A stretch of DNA of 64,000 nucleotides from an uncultured Clostridia bacterium (GTDB lineage Bacteria > Bacillota > Clostridia > TANB77 > CAG-508). This document shows, one piece after another, positions 45,256 through 53,582 of this stretch. The notes under the pieces were generated by a model that searched no databases, had not been told where the DNA came from, and saw only the letters and a list, made by a program, of their open reading frames with translations. A program made the position numbers and the translations under genes. Location: NCBI GenBank assembly GCA_944392805.1, contig CALXXZ010000003.1, forward strand, positions 124,001 through 188,000, in the 5' to 3' direction. Numbering within the stretch: position 1 is the first letter of the stretch; every line of letters begins with the position of its first letter.

Positions 45256-45913
45256 ATAGTTTTGCAATAAGTGCCTTTATTTTTATTCCTTGTTCTGTAA
45301 ACATTTTTTCATGTTCAGTTTCAATATTATTTTCCCATATTGGTTCTGAATGTAAGTCATAAGTTTTTGCTAAAATTTTGAATCCTGATTCTTCAAAATA
45401 TGTAATACTTGCATTAAATAAATCATCATCATCTGTTTTGAAATAAATTTCTCCATCGTCACTTAAAAATTGTTTGTATTTTTCAAGTTGTCTTGTATGT
45501 GTTAATCTCTTTTTTCTATGTTTTCCTTTTGGCCATGGATTACAGAAATTTATATAAATTCTTTTTATATTATCTTTCTTTGCTAATATTAATAATATTC
45601 TTTCAATATCAAATCTAGTTAAAATTACATTATCAACTTCTCTATTGGCTTCTTTATATATCTGTTCTATATTTCTTTTTGCAAGCCCTAGCATTGCATC
45701 AACTAAATCTATTGCGATATAATTAATTTCTGGATTTTGTACTGCAAGTTTTGAAATAAATTGACCTTTTCCACATCCTAATTCTAAATGAATTGGATTT
45801 TCTTTATTTTTAAATTCTTCTATCCATTCTCCTTTTAATTCTTCAGGATTATCTCTATAAAATTCACTTGCTTCTAATTCTGGTCTCGCCCAAGGTTTAA
45901 ATCTTATTCTCAT
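45254..45913 (-). CDS. trmB: TrmB, tRNA (guanine-N7)-methyltransferase
   Basis: SAM-dependent enzyme that methylates G46 of tRNA. At 219 residues it has the SAM motif LELGCGKG (43-50), the acidic second motif [11 protein letters not shown], and the family-specific [18 protein letters not shown] near 122-139. It overlaps the DUF5662 gene by 17 bases, so the two are co-translated. Confidence 0.96.
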   Translation of the reverse strand: MRIRFKPWARPELEASEFYRDNPEELKGEWIEEFKNKENPIHLELGCGKGQFISKLAVQNPEINYIAIDLVDAMLGLAKRNIEQIYKEANREVDNVILTRFDIERILLILAKKDNIKRIYINFCNPWPKGKHRKKRLTHTRQLEKYKQFLSDDGEIYFKTDDDDLFNASITYFEESGFKILAKTYDLHSEPIWENNIETEHEKMFTEQGIKIKALIAKL

Positions 45914-46466
45914 CTAAATTCTCCAATCTGATACAATATTTTTCATATAAATTTTTTATATTTTGTTTTGTAATAGTTTTATCTAATCCATCTTTACTAA
46001 CCTCTGTAAAAACAGCTATCAAAAGATTATCAATATGTGGATTTAATAATACTGTTTTTCTTTCTTTCATATGATAATTTATTTGTGTTTCTTTTGTCCA
46101 TGATTTTCCATTATACACAATGCCTGCTGCTAGTTTATCACATATCATTTCAGCTGCATATTTATATGGCATTATTATAGTTTTTTCTGTTAGACTATAA
46201 TCTGTCCAATATTCTGGATGGTGCTTATTTCTACCTTTATGGTGTAACCATGCTCTTGAATATCCTATATCTTTTTTACATAATAATATTGGACTTTTAT
46301 GTCCATCATAATATTTCACACTCTCCCAAAATTCTTCTGGTGAAAATTTTGATAAATCATGTACCAAACCTCTCCATGGAATTCCTACTTTACAACATAA
46401 TTTAAATACTACCCATTTATGATTTAATACTAATTTTAGATGTTTAAAAAAGTTCTTTACTTTCAT
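45897..46466 (-). CDS. DUF5662 family protein
   Basis: A 189-residue protein. The core [22 protein letters not shown] with an HD-like pair, and [20 protein letters not shown], rich in His, match DUF5662. The pattern suggests a metal-dependent phosphohydrolase-like fold, but activity is not established. ATG at 46466 follows GGAGG by 5 bases, so the first four codons of the longest frame are dropped. It overlaps trmB. Confidence 0.85.
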   Translation of the reverse strand: MKVKNFFKHLKLVLNHKWVVFKLCCKVGIPWRGLVHDLSKFSPEEFWESVKYYDGHKSPILLCKKDIGYSRAWLHHKGRNKHHPEYWTDYSLTEKTIIMPYKYAAEMICDKLAAGIVYNGKSWTKETQINYHMKERKTVLLNPHIDNLLIAVFTEVSKDGLDKTITKQNIKNLYEKYCIRLENLDENKI

Positions 46467-46483
46467 TCTTTCCTCCATTTTTA

Positions 46484-46512
46484 TTGACTATTCGACAAAA
46501 AGATTGTATAAT
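46484..46512 (+). promoter_or_regulatory. Sigma-A promoter of the RluA-family gene
   Basis: TTGACT (46484-46489), a 17-base spacer and TATAAT (46507-46512). The expected start of transcription, near 46519, leaves only about 14 bases before the ATG at 46533 and supports the TTG start at 46551. Confidence 0.85.
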
Positions 46513-46550
46513 TTTTTCATTAAAATGTCAATATGGAAAGGATTTTTAAA

Positions 46551-47441
46551 TTGTTAGAATATACTGTTATTGATGATAAATATAAAAATATTAATCAAAT
46601 TTTAAAACAAGAATTTAAAATTTCTTCTAGGCTACTAAATAAACTTATTAATTTTAAATATGTTAAATTAAATGGTGTTCAAACTGATACTAGAAATAAA
46701 GTTTCTGTTGGAGATGTCATTACTGTAAATTTAGATTTTGAAGAAGAAAGTGAAAATATAGTTCCAACAGAAATGAAACTTGATATTGTTTATGAAGATG
46801 ATAATTTACTAGTTCTAAATAAACCCGCTGGTATTGCTATTCATCCTTCTATTTTACATTATGAGGATAGTTTATCAAATGGAGTTAAATATTATTTTGA
46901 ACAAAAAGGATTACACAAAAAAATTAGACCTGTCAATAGGCTTGATTTTGATACTTCTGGTCTAGTTGTCTTTGCTAAGAATCAGTATGTTCAAGAATGT
47001 TTAATTCAACAAATGAAAGAAAATATTTTTCAAAAAGAATATATTGCATTTGTTTATGGTATTCTTGAAAATAAAATTGGGACAATAAATATGCCTATTG
47101 CTCGCAAACCTAATAGCATTATTGAAAGATGTATTTCAAATGATGGTCAAGAAGCAATTACTGATTATGAAGTATTACAAATTCACAAAACATCTAATTT
47201 TTCAGAAATTAAATGTACTTTAAGAACAGGGCGTACTCATCAAATTCGTGTACATATGTCTGCAATTGGACATCCATTACTAGGTGATACAATGTATGGT
47301 CATAGTTCTAATTTAATTGATAGACAAGCTCTGCATAGTTATAGAATTTCTTTTGTACATCCAATTACTAGAAAAATTTTAGAATTAACATGTGATTTGC
47401 CTTATGATATGAAAATAACTAAAGGGGACGGCCTCCTTTAG
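46551..47441 (+). CDS. RluA-family pseudouridine synthase
   Basis: RNA pseudouridine synthase of about 296 residues. The S4-like RNA-binding domain lies at about 1-75 and the catalytic domain after it, with LNKPAGIAIHPS and the catalytic Asp motif RPVNRLDFDTSGLVVF, ending LRTGRTHQIRVHM and GDTMYG. The longest frame starts at ATG 46533, which has no ribosome site; a TTG at 46551 follows AAAGGA by 8 bases and is preferred. The last codons (KGDGLL) come from the terminator hairpin. RluD or RluC/YlyB-type target sites cannot be told from sequence. Confidence 0.92.
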   Translation: MLEYTVIDDKYKNINQILKQEFKISSRLLNKLINFKYVKLNGVQTDTRNKVSVGDVITVNLDFEEESENIVPTEMKLDIVYEDDNLLVLNKPAGIAIHPSILHYEDSLSNGVKYYFEQKGLHKKIRPVNRLDFDTSGLVVFAKNQYVQECLIQQMKENIFQKEYIAFVYGILENKIGTINMPIARKPNSIIERCISNDGQEAITDYEVLQIHKTSNFSEIKCTLRTGRTHQIRVHMSAIGHPLLGDTMYGHSSNLIDRQALHSYRISFVHPITRKILELTCDLPYDMKITKGDGLL

Positions 47442-47450
47442 TTATTTTTG
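47417..47450 (+). terminator. Terminator shared by converging genes
   Basis: AACTAAAGG and CCTTTAGTT form a 9-bp stem around a GC-rich loop, then ATTTTTG. It includes the stop codons of both the RluA gene (plus) and the HExxH gene (minus). Confidence 0.85.
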
Positions 47451-48146
47451 ATAGAAAAATATTGAATAACTTTGTTCCAAACATTCTCTCCTATTTGTTT
47501 TACTTTGGCATTATTTCGTATCAATTTATTAAAATCATTTTCATTATGAGTGTCTATAAGATATTTCACAGCTAAATATGATACATCATAACCATTAAAT
47601 TTATTTGGTAATACAAAATTCTTATTTTCATGATTAAGCTTATTTAAATTTAAATTATTTAAATCTGAATTAATTAAATCTATGTATTTTTCTAATTTAA
47701 ATTTTCCGTTTTTCTTTTGATAGATTTATTGCTACCCCTTCATCTAACCAAGTTATTCTTTCGTGATTTTCTGCAATATATTCATTATAAAGAATATGTA
47801 TAAATTCATGTATTATTTTTCGCATTTCAATTTCATATCTATAAGAATCAGTTTCTATATTATTATTTGCTAAAAAATATATTATTCCCTTATGTATAGT
47901 ACCTTTACAATAAAATGGTATATCATCTTTACTTGGATAATATTCCTCTATTGCATTTATGAATTTATTTTTATTATCAAATAGCAATACGCTAATTTTT
48001 CTACATTCCTCTATTTGTAATTTTTTTAATAAATTTTCCCTTTCTTTATTAAATTTATCATATAGATTTTTTATAAATATTTTTCCAAATTCAATTTTTT
48101 CACAATTTAAAAATTCTATTTTAATATTTCTATTCTCAATAACCAT
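47438..48146 (-). pseudogene. HExxH (gluzincin-like) protein, frameshifted
   Basis: A protein of about 236 residues in two frames. The first frame (ATG 48146, GGAG 8 bases upstream) contains the zinc-peptidase motif IIHEFIHILYNEY (His, Glu, His) and the third ligand region ITWLDEGVA. This matches peptidase MA-like proteins with the ligand Glu in the DEG motif. It stops after SKEKRKI. Removing one A from the run at plus 47702-47705 continues into KFKLEKYIDLINS ... FNGYDVSYLAVKYLIDTHN ... VKQIGENVWNKVI to TAA at 47438, the normal tail of this group. It follows a DUF2207 gene. Confidence 0.82.
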
Positions 48147-48165
48147 AACTATTTCTCCATATTTT

Positions 48166-48200
48166 ATAATTATCCCCAAGTTATACTTGGGGATAATTAT
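48166..48200. other. 16-bp intercistronic hairpin
   Basis: A perfect 16-bp inverted repeat (48166-48181 with 48185-48200, core TCCCCAAG) around a 3-base loop, between the restored DUF2207 stop and the HExxH gene start. There is no U-tract on either side, so it is more likely an mRNA-stabilising or processing element than a full terminator. Confidence 0.7.
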
Positions 48201-48205
48201 AGAAT

Positions 48206-50097
48206 TTAGCGTCCGCCACCGCCACCTCCGGCCACCGGCCTCCGCCTCCTCCACCAGAAAATCCGCCACCTGCTCCACTTCCTGATGAATATGTTGCTGA
48301 ATATACTGATGAATTTATACAATTTCCTATATTTACTGAATTCATTATGTGTATATATGAATATGTATACATCGCAGAATTCATATCTGTTATTTCAGGA
48401 TAAATTACTTTTAATTGTTTTAATACTTTATCTGAAATTCCAAAGGCTGTTGCAAATACTAAGTATTTTTCCCAAACCACAAGTGCTGGTATTTCTTTAT
48501 CTTTTAATAATGAAAATTCTTCCATATATTTTTTGAATGCTTTCCATTGTTCATTTTCATCTACACCTTTTTGTGTAAATACATTTATTCTTGATAATAT
48601 CATTTGAGATATTATTGCATTTAACACAAATGAAGAAATCAAAGCAATTGAAACCACAAGTTGTATAATGTTAAGTTTCATCTGAACACAATATATTATA
48701 AATGGTATAACCAAAATAGTTAGTACAGCAAATATAACACATTTTCCTAAATATTTTGCCATTTTCTCATAATTTTGTTTATCATAATTTTCTCTTCTAA
48801 TTTCCTCTGCCTCAATTATTTTTCCTAATTTCTCATCTAATTGTTGTACTCTCAATGATTTTTTCTCAAGATATTTAGTTATATCCTTTGTTGTAAGTGT
48901 ATTTTTTTCTTCACTTTTGGTATTGTTTGCCACTTCTTTTAAAAATTCTAAAGTTAGTTTTTCATCGTCTTTTAGATTTATAATTTCTTTATTTTTTATT
49001 GATATTTTAATTACATCTGATTTGATGATTCCACCTTTATCCTCTATTTCAAGAGAAATATAGTTGTTCAGGCATAAATCTAGCACATTTGCTGCAAAAC
49101 TTGAAGAAAAAGTTTTATTATATCCTTTAGTTAATACAAATAATGCTTCTGCAGGTGTTGCTTCTTCATATGGCAATTCTCTAAAATATTGTAATTTTGT
49201 TGTAGGTTTATATTTTTTTGGCATTTTTATAAATATAATTACATTTTTTATAAAATATATTAAGCTAAAAATAAATATAATACCACCTAAAATTGTAAGA
49301 ACAATTATTATACCGTTCTTTAGATTTCTTCTTGCATTTGCTTCATCTGCCCATTTTCCTTCTTCATTTAAAACTTTCTCTAATATATTAGAGCCATAAG
49401 TTCTTCCAGAATTGTAAATCATGTCATTTGGAATTAATGTTCTTACTTCAACATAATTCCCACTTGAATAGTTATTTATTGTGAATTCAATTTTATTCAA
49501 ATCAGTTACATATATTTCTCCATTCAAGTCTTGAGTATGTCCCCAAACTCTTATATCTTCTTTATTTGTTGCATTATATGGTAAGTATATCGTTCCTGTT
49601 ATTTTGTCTGCATCTATTTCAAAGTCTTCTCCTATAAACTGCCAATACAATTCAGAATAATCATTATATTTTGCAATTGCATCTTTTACTTTATAAGATA
49701 TTTGATATGTTTTTCTTGCTGAATTATTATCTAATCCAACACCCCAAGCAATTTCAAAAGCTCCATCTGAATTTTTTAATGCATAAAAGCTATTTTCTGT
49801 AACATGATACATTTCTTCATTTATCTGAGAAAAATTTGTTTTTGAACTAATATCTGTTACTTGCACTTCTGTTATATTTGAATATTTTGAATCATCAATT
49901 TTGAATGTCTTAAATAATGTATTTGTATTTGAAATATCTATATCCCATGTTTCAGTAACATTCATGCTTCCATCAGAATTTATTTGAGCATCAAAATCTA
50001 GCTCATTTAGTTCTAAAGTTGCATCTGATTTTACATTAAATATTAACAGAGTTGCTATTACAATAAATATTGTAAATAAGATTTTTTTAATTTTCAT
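48206..50097 (-). CDS. DUF2207 membrane protein, Gly-rich tail frameshifted
   Basis: A protein of about 630 residues with a signal peptide (1-26), an extracytoplasmic beta domain (about 27-240, LNELDFDAQINSDGSMNVTE, then WDIDIS), and helices near 265-290 and 450-500, the DUF2207 (YciQ-like) layout. The C-terminus is Gly-rich (GAGGGFSGGGGGG). The literal frame then runs on as RWPEVAVADAK... to 48181. Deleting two single C residues in GGC-C-GGTGGC-C-GGAGG restores Gly codons ending GGGGGGR-stop at 48206, as in relatives. The function is unknown. It has a promoter at 50120-50148. Confidence 0.85.
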
Positions 50098-50119
50098 ATG
50101 TATCCCCCTTCTGAAATTT

Positions 50120-50148
50120 AATATATCATATAAGTATAAATTTGTCTA
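50120..50148 (-). promoter_or_regulatory. Sigma-A promoter of the DUF2207 gene
   Basis: TAGACA (50148-50143), a 17-base spacer and TATATT (50125-50120), each one base from consensus. Confidence 0.75.
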
Positions 50149-50178
50149 CATCAAAAAACTCTACTATTTTTGTATATA

Positions 50179-50284
50179 TTAAAGAAAAAGTTTATATATT
50201 ACTATTTCATAGCAAAAACATATCACGGGTCAACGCCTAAGGTCTTTGCTTTATTCCATAGTAATATATAAACTTTTCTTTTAA
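50179..50284. repeat. Long hairpin element, copy 1 (beside rnpB)
   Basis: Inverted repeat with outer arms AAAGTTTATATATTACTAT and its complement (about 22 bp), an inner AGCAAA/TTTGCT pair, and a variable centre of about 17 bases. A second copy at 53421-53524 has the same order and orientation. It begins 4 bases past the 3' end of RNase P RNA and may help end its transcription. The outermost bases differ from copy 2 but stay complementary. No gene is present in the rest of this stretch. Confidence 0.85.
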
Positions 50285-50288
50285 AATA

Positions 50289-50632
50289 GAGTAAACCTGT
50301 AAGCCGGGTTCTGTCATTTAAAATAGTCATTTATCTAGGACATATATCACTATATGCCTCAAGCCACACAATTCAGAAGTTTGCCGAGCAGGCTTTTTCT
50401 TCTACTTAGGTGTTGCTCCAGATGGGGTTTGCACTGACCCAGTATGTCACCATACTAGCGGTGAGCTCTTACCTCGCCTTTTCATCCTTACCTCATAAGA
50501 GGCGGTTATTTTCTGTTGCACTTTCCTTAAGGTTTCCCTCACTAGACGTTATCTAGCATCTTTGCTCTATGGAGTCCGGACTTTCCTCTCGTAGTTCCTT
50601 TCGGAATTTACCAGCGACTATTCAATTTACTC
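50289..50632 (-). ncRNA. rnpB: RNase P RNA (type A-like)
   Basis: Catalytic RNA that trims the 5' leader from precursor tRNA. The minus strand shows the universal core GAGGAAAGTCCGGACTCC, AGGGAAACCTTAAGGAAAGT, the ACAGAAA box and the closing GAACCCGGCTTACAGG. The two ends pair: 5' GAGTAAA with 3' TTTACTC is helix P1, which fixes the boundaries. The length, about 344 nucleotides, is normal. Confidence 0.97.
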
Positions 50633-50639
50633 AAAAGAT

Positions 50640-50668
50640 ATTATAACATCTTTTTTCTTTTTTGTAAA
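50640..50668 (-). promoter_or_regulatory. Sigma-A promoter of rnpB
   Basis: TTTACA (50668-50663), a 17-base spacer and TATAAT (50645-50640). The first RNase P base, 50632, lies 8 bases past the -10 box. Confidence 0.9.
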
Positions 50669-50683
50669 TAATGATTATTCTTA

Positions 50684-50712
50684 TTGATTTTTATATTTCA
50701 TAGTGGTATATT
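50684..50712 (+). promoter_or_regulatory. Probable promoter of mgtA
   Basis: TTGATT (50684-50689), a 17-base spacer and TATATT (50707-50712). It is divergent from the rnpB promoter. The leader is too short for an M-box magnesium riboswitch, and none is seen. Confidence 0.6.
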
Positions 50713-50751
50713 TTATTAGAAAAATGTCATAATAAAAATGGAGGGATTGAC

Positions 50752-53358
50752 ATGGCAAATGATAAAAGAGAAGATGTTGACATTAAAAAAGTTTATGAAC
50801 ATTTATGTACAACATCAAGAGAAAATTTTATTTCAGAATTCAAAATAAAAGAAGGAGGATTAACTGATGATGAAGTAGCACAAAGGATTAATACATATGG
50901 ATATAATGAAGTAACTCAAACAAAGCCCAAAAAGTGGTATCATTATTTATTAAAAAGTTTATTTTCACCATTTAATAGTATATTACTTGGAATAGCTTTA
51001 GTTTTATCTTATACTGATATATATTTAGCAGAAGATCCTAATTATGCAAATATTATAGTAATACTAGTTTTAGTAGCAGTTAGTACTTTTTTAGATTTCT
51101 TTTCAGAATATCGTTCAAATAAAGCTGCAGAAAAACTAAAACAATTAGTATCAACAAATGCTACAGTAATTAGAAATGGTAGAGAAATGAAAGTACCTTT
51201 CAAAGATTTAGTACTAGGAGATACAATTAAATTATCTGCTGGTGACATGATTCCAGCTGATTTAAGAATAATAGAAGCAAAAGATTTGTATGTTGGGCAA
51301 TCAAGTTTAACAGGAGAATCTGATGCAATAAAAAAAGTAGTAAATACCGAAAATACAGAAGAAATTGATAGCTTAACTGATTTAGATACAATATGTTTTA
51401 TGGGAACAACTGTAATAAGTGGTAGTGCTAAAGGAGTTGTTGTTCTAACAGCTGATGACACTTATTTTGGGAAAGTTGCACATACTTTAACTAATGGAAA
51501 ACCAAAAACTGATTTTCAAAAAGGAATTGAAAGTATTAGTAAATTACTAATAAAATTTATGTTAATATTAATTCCAATCGTATTTCTATTAAATGTTTGG
51601 AAACATGATATAATAACTTCATTTACATTTGCAGTTGCAATTGCAATATGTATAACACCTCTTCTACTACCTGTAATTTTATCAAGTAGTTTATCAAAAG
51701 GTGCAATACGAATGTCAAAAAAGAAAACGATTGTAAAAAAACTAGATTCAATTCAAAGTTTTGGTGCAATGAATATTTTATGTACTGATAAGACTGGTAC
51801 ATTAACAGAAGATAAAATTGTTCTTGAAAAATATCTTGATGTAATGGGAAATGAAGATTTGCGAGTTCTAAAACATGCTTTTTTAAATGCTTATTTTCAA
51901 ACAGGACTTCGTAGTAACATAGATGAAGCTGTTATAAAACGTGCTACAGAAAATCATATGGAAGACATTTCTACAAAATACAAAAAAATCGATGAAATTC
52001 CATTTGACTTTTCAAGACGAAGACTTTCTGTTGTTGTAAGTGATGGTTCAAAAACACAGTTAATAACTAAAGGAGCTGTTGAAGAAATTTTAAGTATTTC
52101 AACATTAGTTGATTATCAAGGACAAATATCCCCACTTACAAATGAAATTAGAGAAAATATGAAAAAAATAGCTAAAACTCTTAACAAACAAGGACTTAGA
52201 GTTGTAGCAGTTTGTCAAAAAAATGATTTAGATAAAACAAGTGGTTTCGGAATTTCAGACGAAAAAAATATGGTATTAATAGGATTTATTGGTTTCCTTG
52301 ATCCACCAAAAGAAACTGCAAAATCTTCAATCGAAAAGTTAAATAAAAATGGAATAAGAGTTATAGTTTTAACCGGTGATAATGTTGAAGTTACAAGATG
52401 CGTTTGTGATAAAGTTGGAATAAAATCCTCAAAAATAGTTACAGGTTCACAAATTGATAAAATTTCTGATATTGCTGTTATGAGGCTTTTGAAAAAAACA
52501 AATATCTTTGCAAAACTTTCTCCTATTCAAAAGGCTCGTATTGTTAGAATATTAAGAGAAGCAGGAAATGTCGTAGGATATATGGGAGATGGTATTAATG
52601 ATAGCCCTTCACTTATAAATTCTGATGTTGGTGTTTCAGTTGACACAGCTGTTGATATTGCAAAAGAATCAGCTGATATCATCTTACTTGAAAAAGATTT
52701 ACATGTTTTACTTGATGGTGTAAAAGAAGGTCGTCATACTTTTGCAAATTTAATGAAATATATCAAACTTGCAGCAAGCTTCAACTTTGGAGAAGTAGTT
52801 TCTGTAATTATTGCGAGTGTTTTACTTCCATTTTTACCAGAAACTCCTATACAACTTTTGGTTGAAGGATTATTATATGATTTTGGACAGTTAACTTTAC
52901 CTCTAGATAATGTTGATGAAGAATATCTAACTAAACCTAAAAAATTTGAAATTAAAAGCTTGAAAAACTTTATGTTATTTATGGGACCTGTAAGCTCATG
53001 TTTTGACTTGATAGTTTTCGCTTTAGTATGGTTTACTTTTGATATACATGAAGCAGCAGTTTTCCAAACAATATGGTTTACTTATAGTGTTGTTTCTAAT
53101 CTTGTCGGTATGCATGTTATTAGAACAGCTAAAGTTCCATTTAAACAAAGCCACGCTTCTAAAGCTGTATACTTTTCATCAATTCTACTATGTATAGTTG
53201 CTATGATTGTTCCATATACATTTTTAGGTAGAGCAATTGGTCTTACTGCACTTGCACCTAAGTATTTTTCAGTTATTATTGGTGTTCCAATTTTATATTG
53301 TTTTGTTGCAGTTTTTGCTAAGAAAATTTATATTAAAAAATATGGAGAATGGATTTAA
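50752..53358 (+). CDS. mgtA: MgtA-type magnesium-translocating P-type ATPase
   Basis: An 868-residue P-type ATPase. The actuator motif TGES is near 186-189, the phosphorylated Asp346 lies in CTDKTGTLTED, and the nucleotide and hinge motifs are TGDN (near 544) and GDGINDSPS (near 612). About ten helices are present. The C-terminal NVDEEYLTKPKKF after GLLYDFGQLTLPLD matches the MgtA group rather than the calcium pumps. It starts with GGAGGGA 7 bases upstream. Expected to import magnesium. It ends 4 bases before a large palindrome. Confidence 0.9.
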   Translation: MANDKREDVDIKKVYEHLCTTSRENFISEFKIKEGGLTDDEVAQRINTYGYNEVTQTKPKKWYHYLLKSLFSPFNSILLGIALVLSYTDIYLAEDPNYANIIVILVLVAVSTFLDFFSEYRSNKAAEKLKQLVSTNATVIRNGREMKVPFKDLVLGDTIKLSAGDMIPADLRIIEAKDLYVGQSSLTGESDAIKKVVNTENTEEIDSLTDLDTICFMGTTVISGSAKGVVVLTADDTYFGKVAHTLTNGKPKTDFQKGIESISKLLIKFMLILIPIVFLLNVWKHDIITSFTFAVAIAICITPLLLPVILSSSLSKGAIRMSKKKTIVKKLDSIQSFGAMNILCTDKTGTLTEDKIVLEKYLDVMGNEDLRVLKHAFLNAYFQTGLRSNIDEAVIKRATENHMEDISTKYKKIDEIPFDFSRRRLSVVVSDGSKTQLITKGAVEEILSISTLVDYQGQISPLTNEIRENMKKIAKTLNKQGLRVVAVCQKNDLDKTSGFGISDEKNMVLIGFIGFLDPPKETAKSSIEKLNKNGIRVIVLTGDNVEVTRCVCDKVGIKSSKIVTGSQIDKISDIAVMRLLKKTNIFAKLSPIQKARIVRILREAGNVVGYMGDGINDSPSLINSDVGVSVDTAVDIAKESADIILLEKDLHVLLDGVKEGRHTFANLMKYIKLAASFNFGEVVSVIIASVLLPFLPETPIQLLVEGLLYDFGQLTLPLDNVDEEYLTKPKKFEIKSLKNFMLFMGPVSSCFDLIVFALVWFTFDIHEAAVFQTIWFTYSVVSNLVGMHVIRTAKVPFKQSHASKAVYFSSILLCIVAMIVPYTFLGRAIGLTALAPKYFSVIIGVPILYCFVAVFAKKIYIKKYGEWI

Positions 53359-53362
53359 AAAA

Positions 53363-53582
53363 GGGGACGGTCCTGTTTTGAAGGGGACGGTCCTTTTTGG
53401 TGCATTCGATATATTTTATTATAACGAAAAGTTTATATATTACTATTCCATAGCAAAAACATATTCTAGGTCTTCGTCGGAGGTCTTTGCTTTATTTCAT
53501 AGTAATATATAAACTTTTCGTTATTTTTATAAATTTTAAATGCACTAAAAAGGACCGTCCCCTTCAAAACAGGACCGTCCCC
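53363..53582. repeat. 220-bp nested palindrome between mgtA and dnaE
   Basis: Outer arms of about 43 bases match with one G/A difference. Each arm holds two GGGGACGGTCC units (53363 and 53383; complements at 53552 and 53572) and a TGCA(T) end. Inside them lies copy 2 of the long hairpin element. The whole stretch could fold into one stem and would stop transcription from both sides. The right arm includes the dnaE stop codon and its last residues (GTVLF). Confidence 0.9.
53421..53524. repeat. Long hairpin element, copy 2 (inside the palindrome)
   Basis: The same inverted repeat as at 50179-50284: arms ATAACGAAAAGTTTATATA and its complement, then ACTATTCCATAGCAAAAACA and the matching right side AGGTCTTTGCTTTATTTCAT. 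Compared with copy 1 the arms differ by a reciprocal T/C exchange, and the centre (about 17 bases) differs at roughly half its positions. Confidence 0.85.

Noticed and set aside
48181..48238. Extra C-terminal residues of DUF2207 (RWPEVAVADAK…)
   Set aside because: They run through a frameshifted Gly tract and an intercistronic hairpin; the neighbouring frame gives the expected Gly tail.
50646..50751. M-box magnesium riboswitch before mgtA
   Set aside because: The leader is under 40 bases from the likely start of transcription and lacks the conserved helices.
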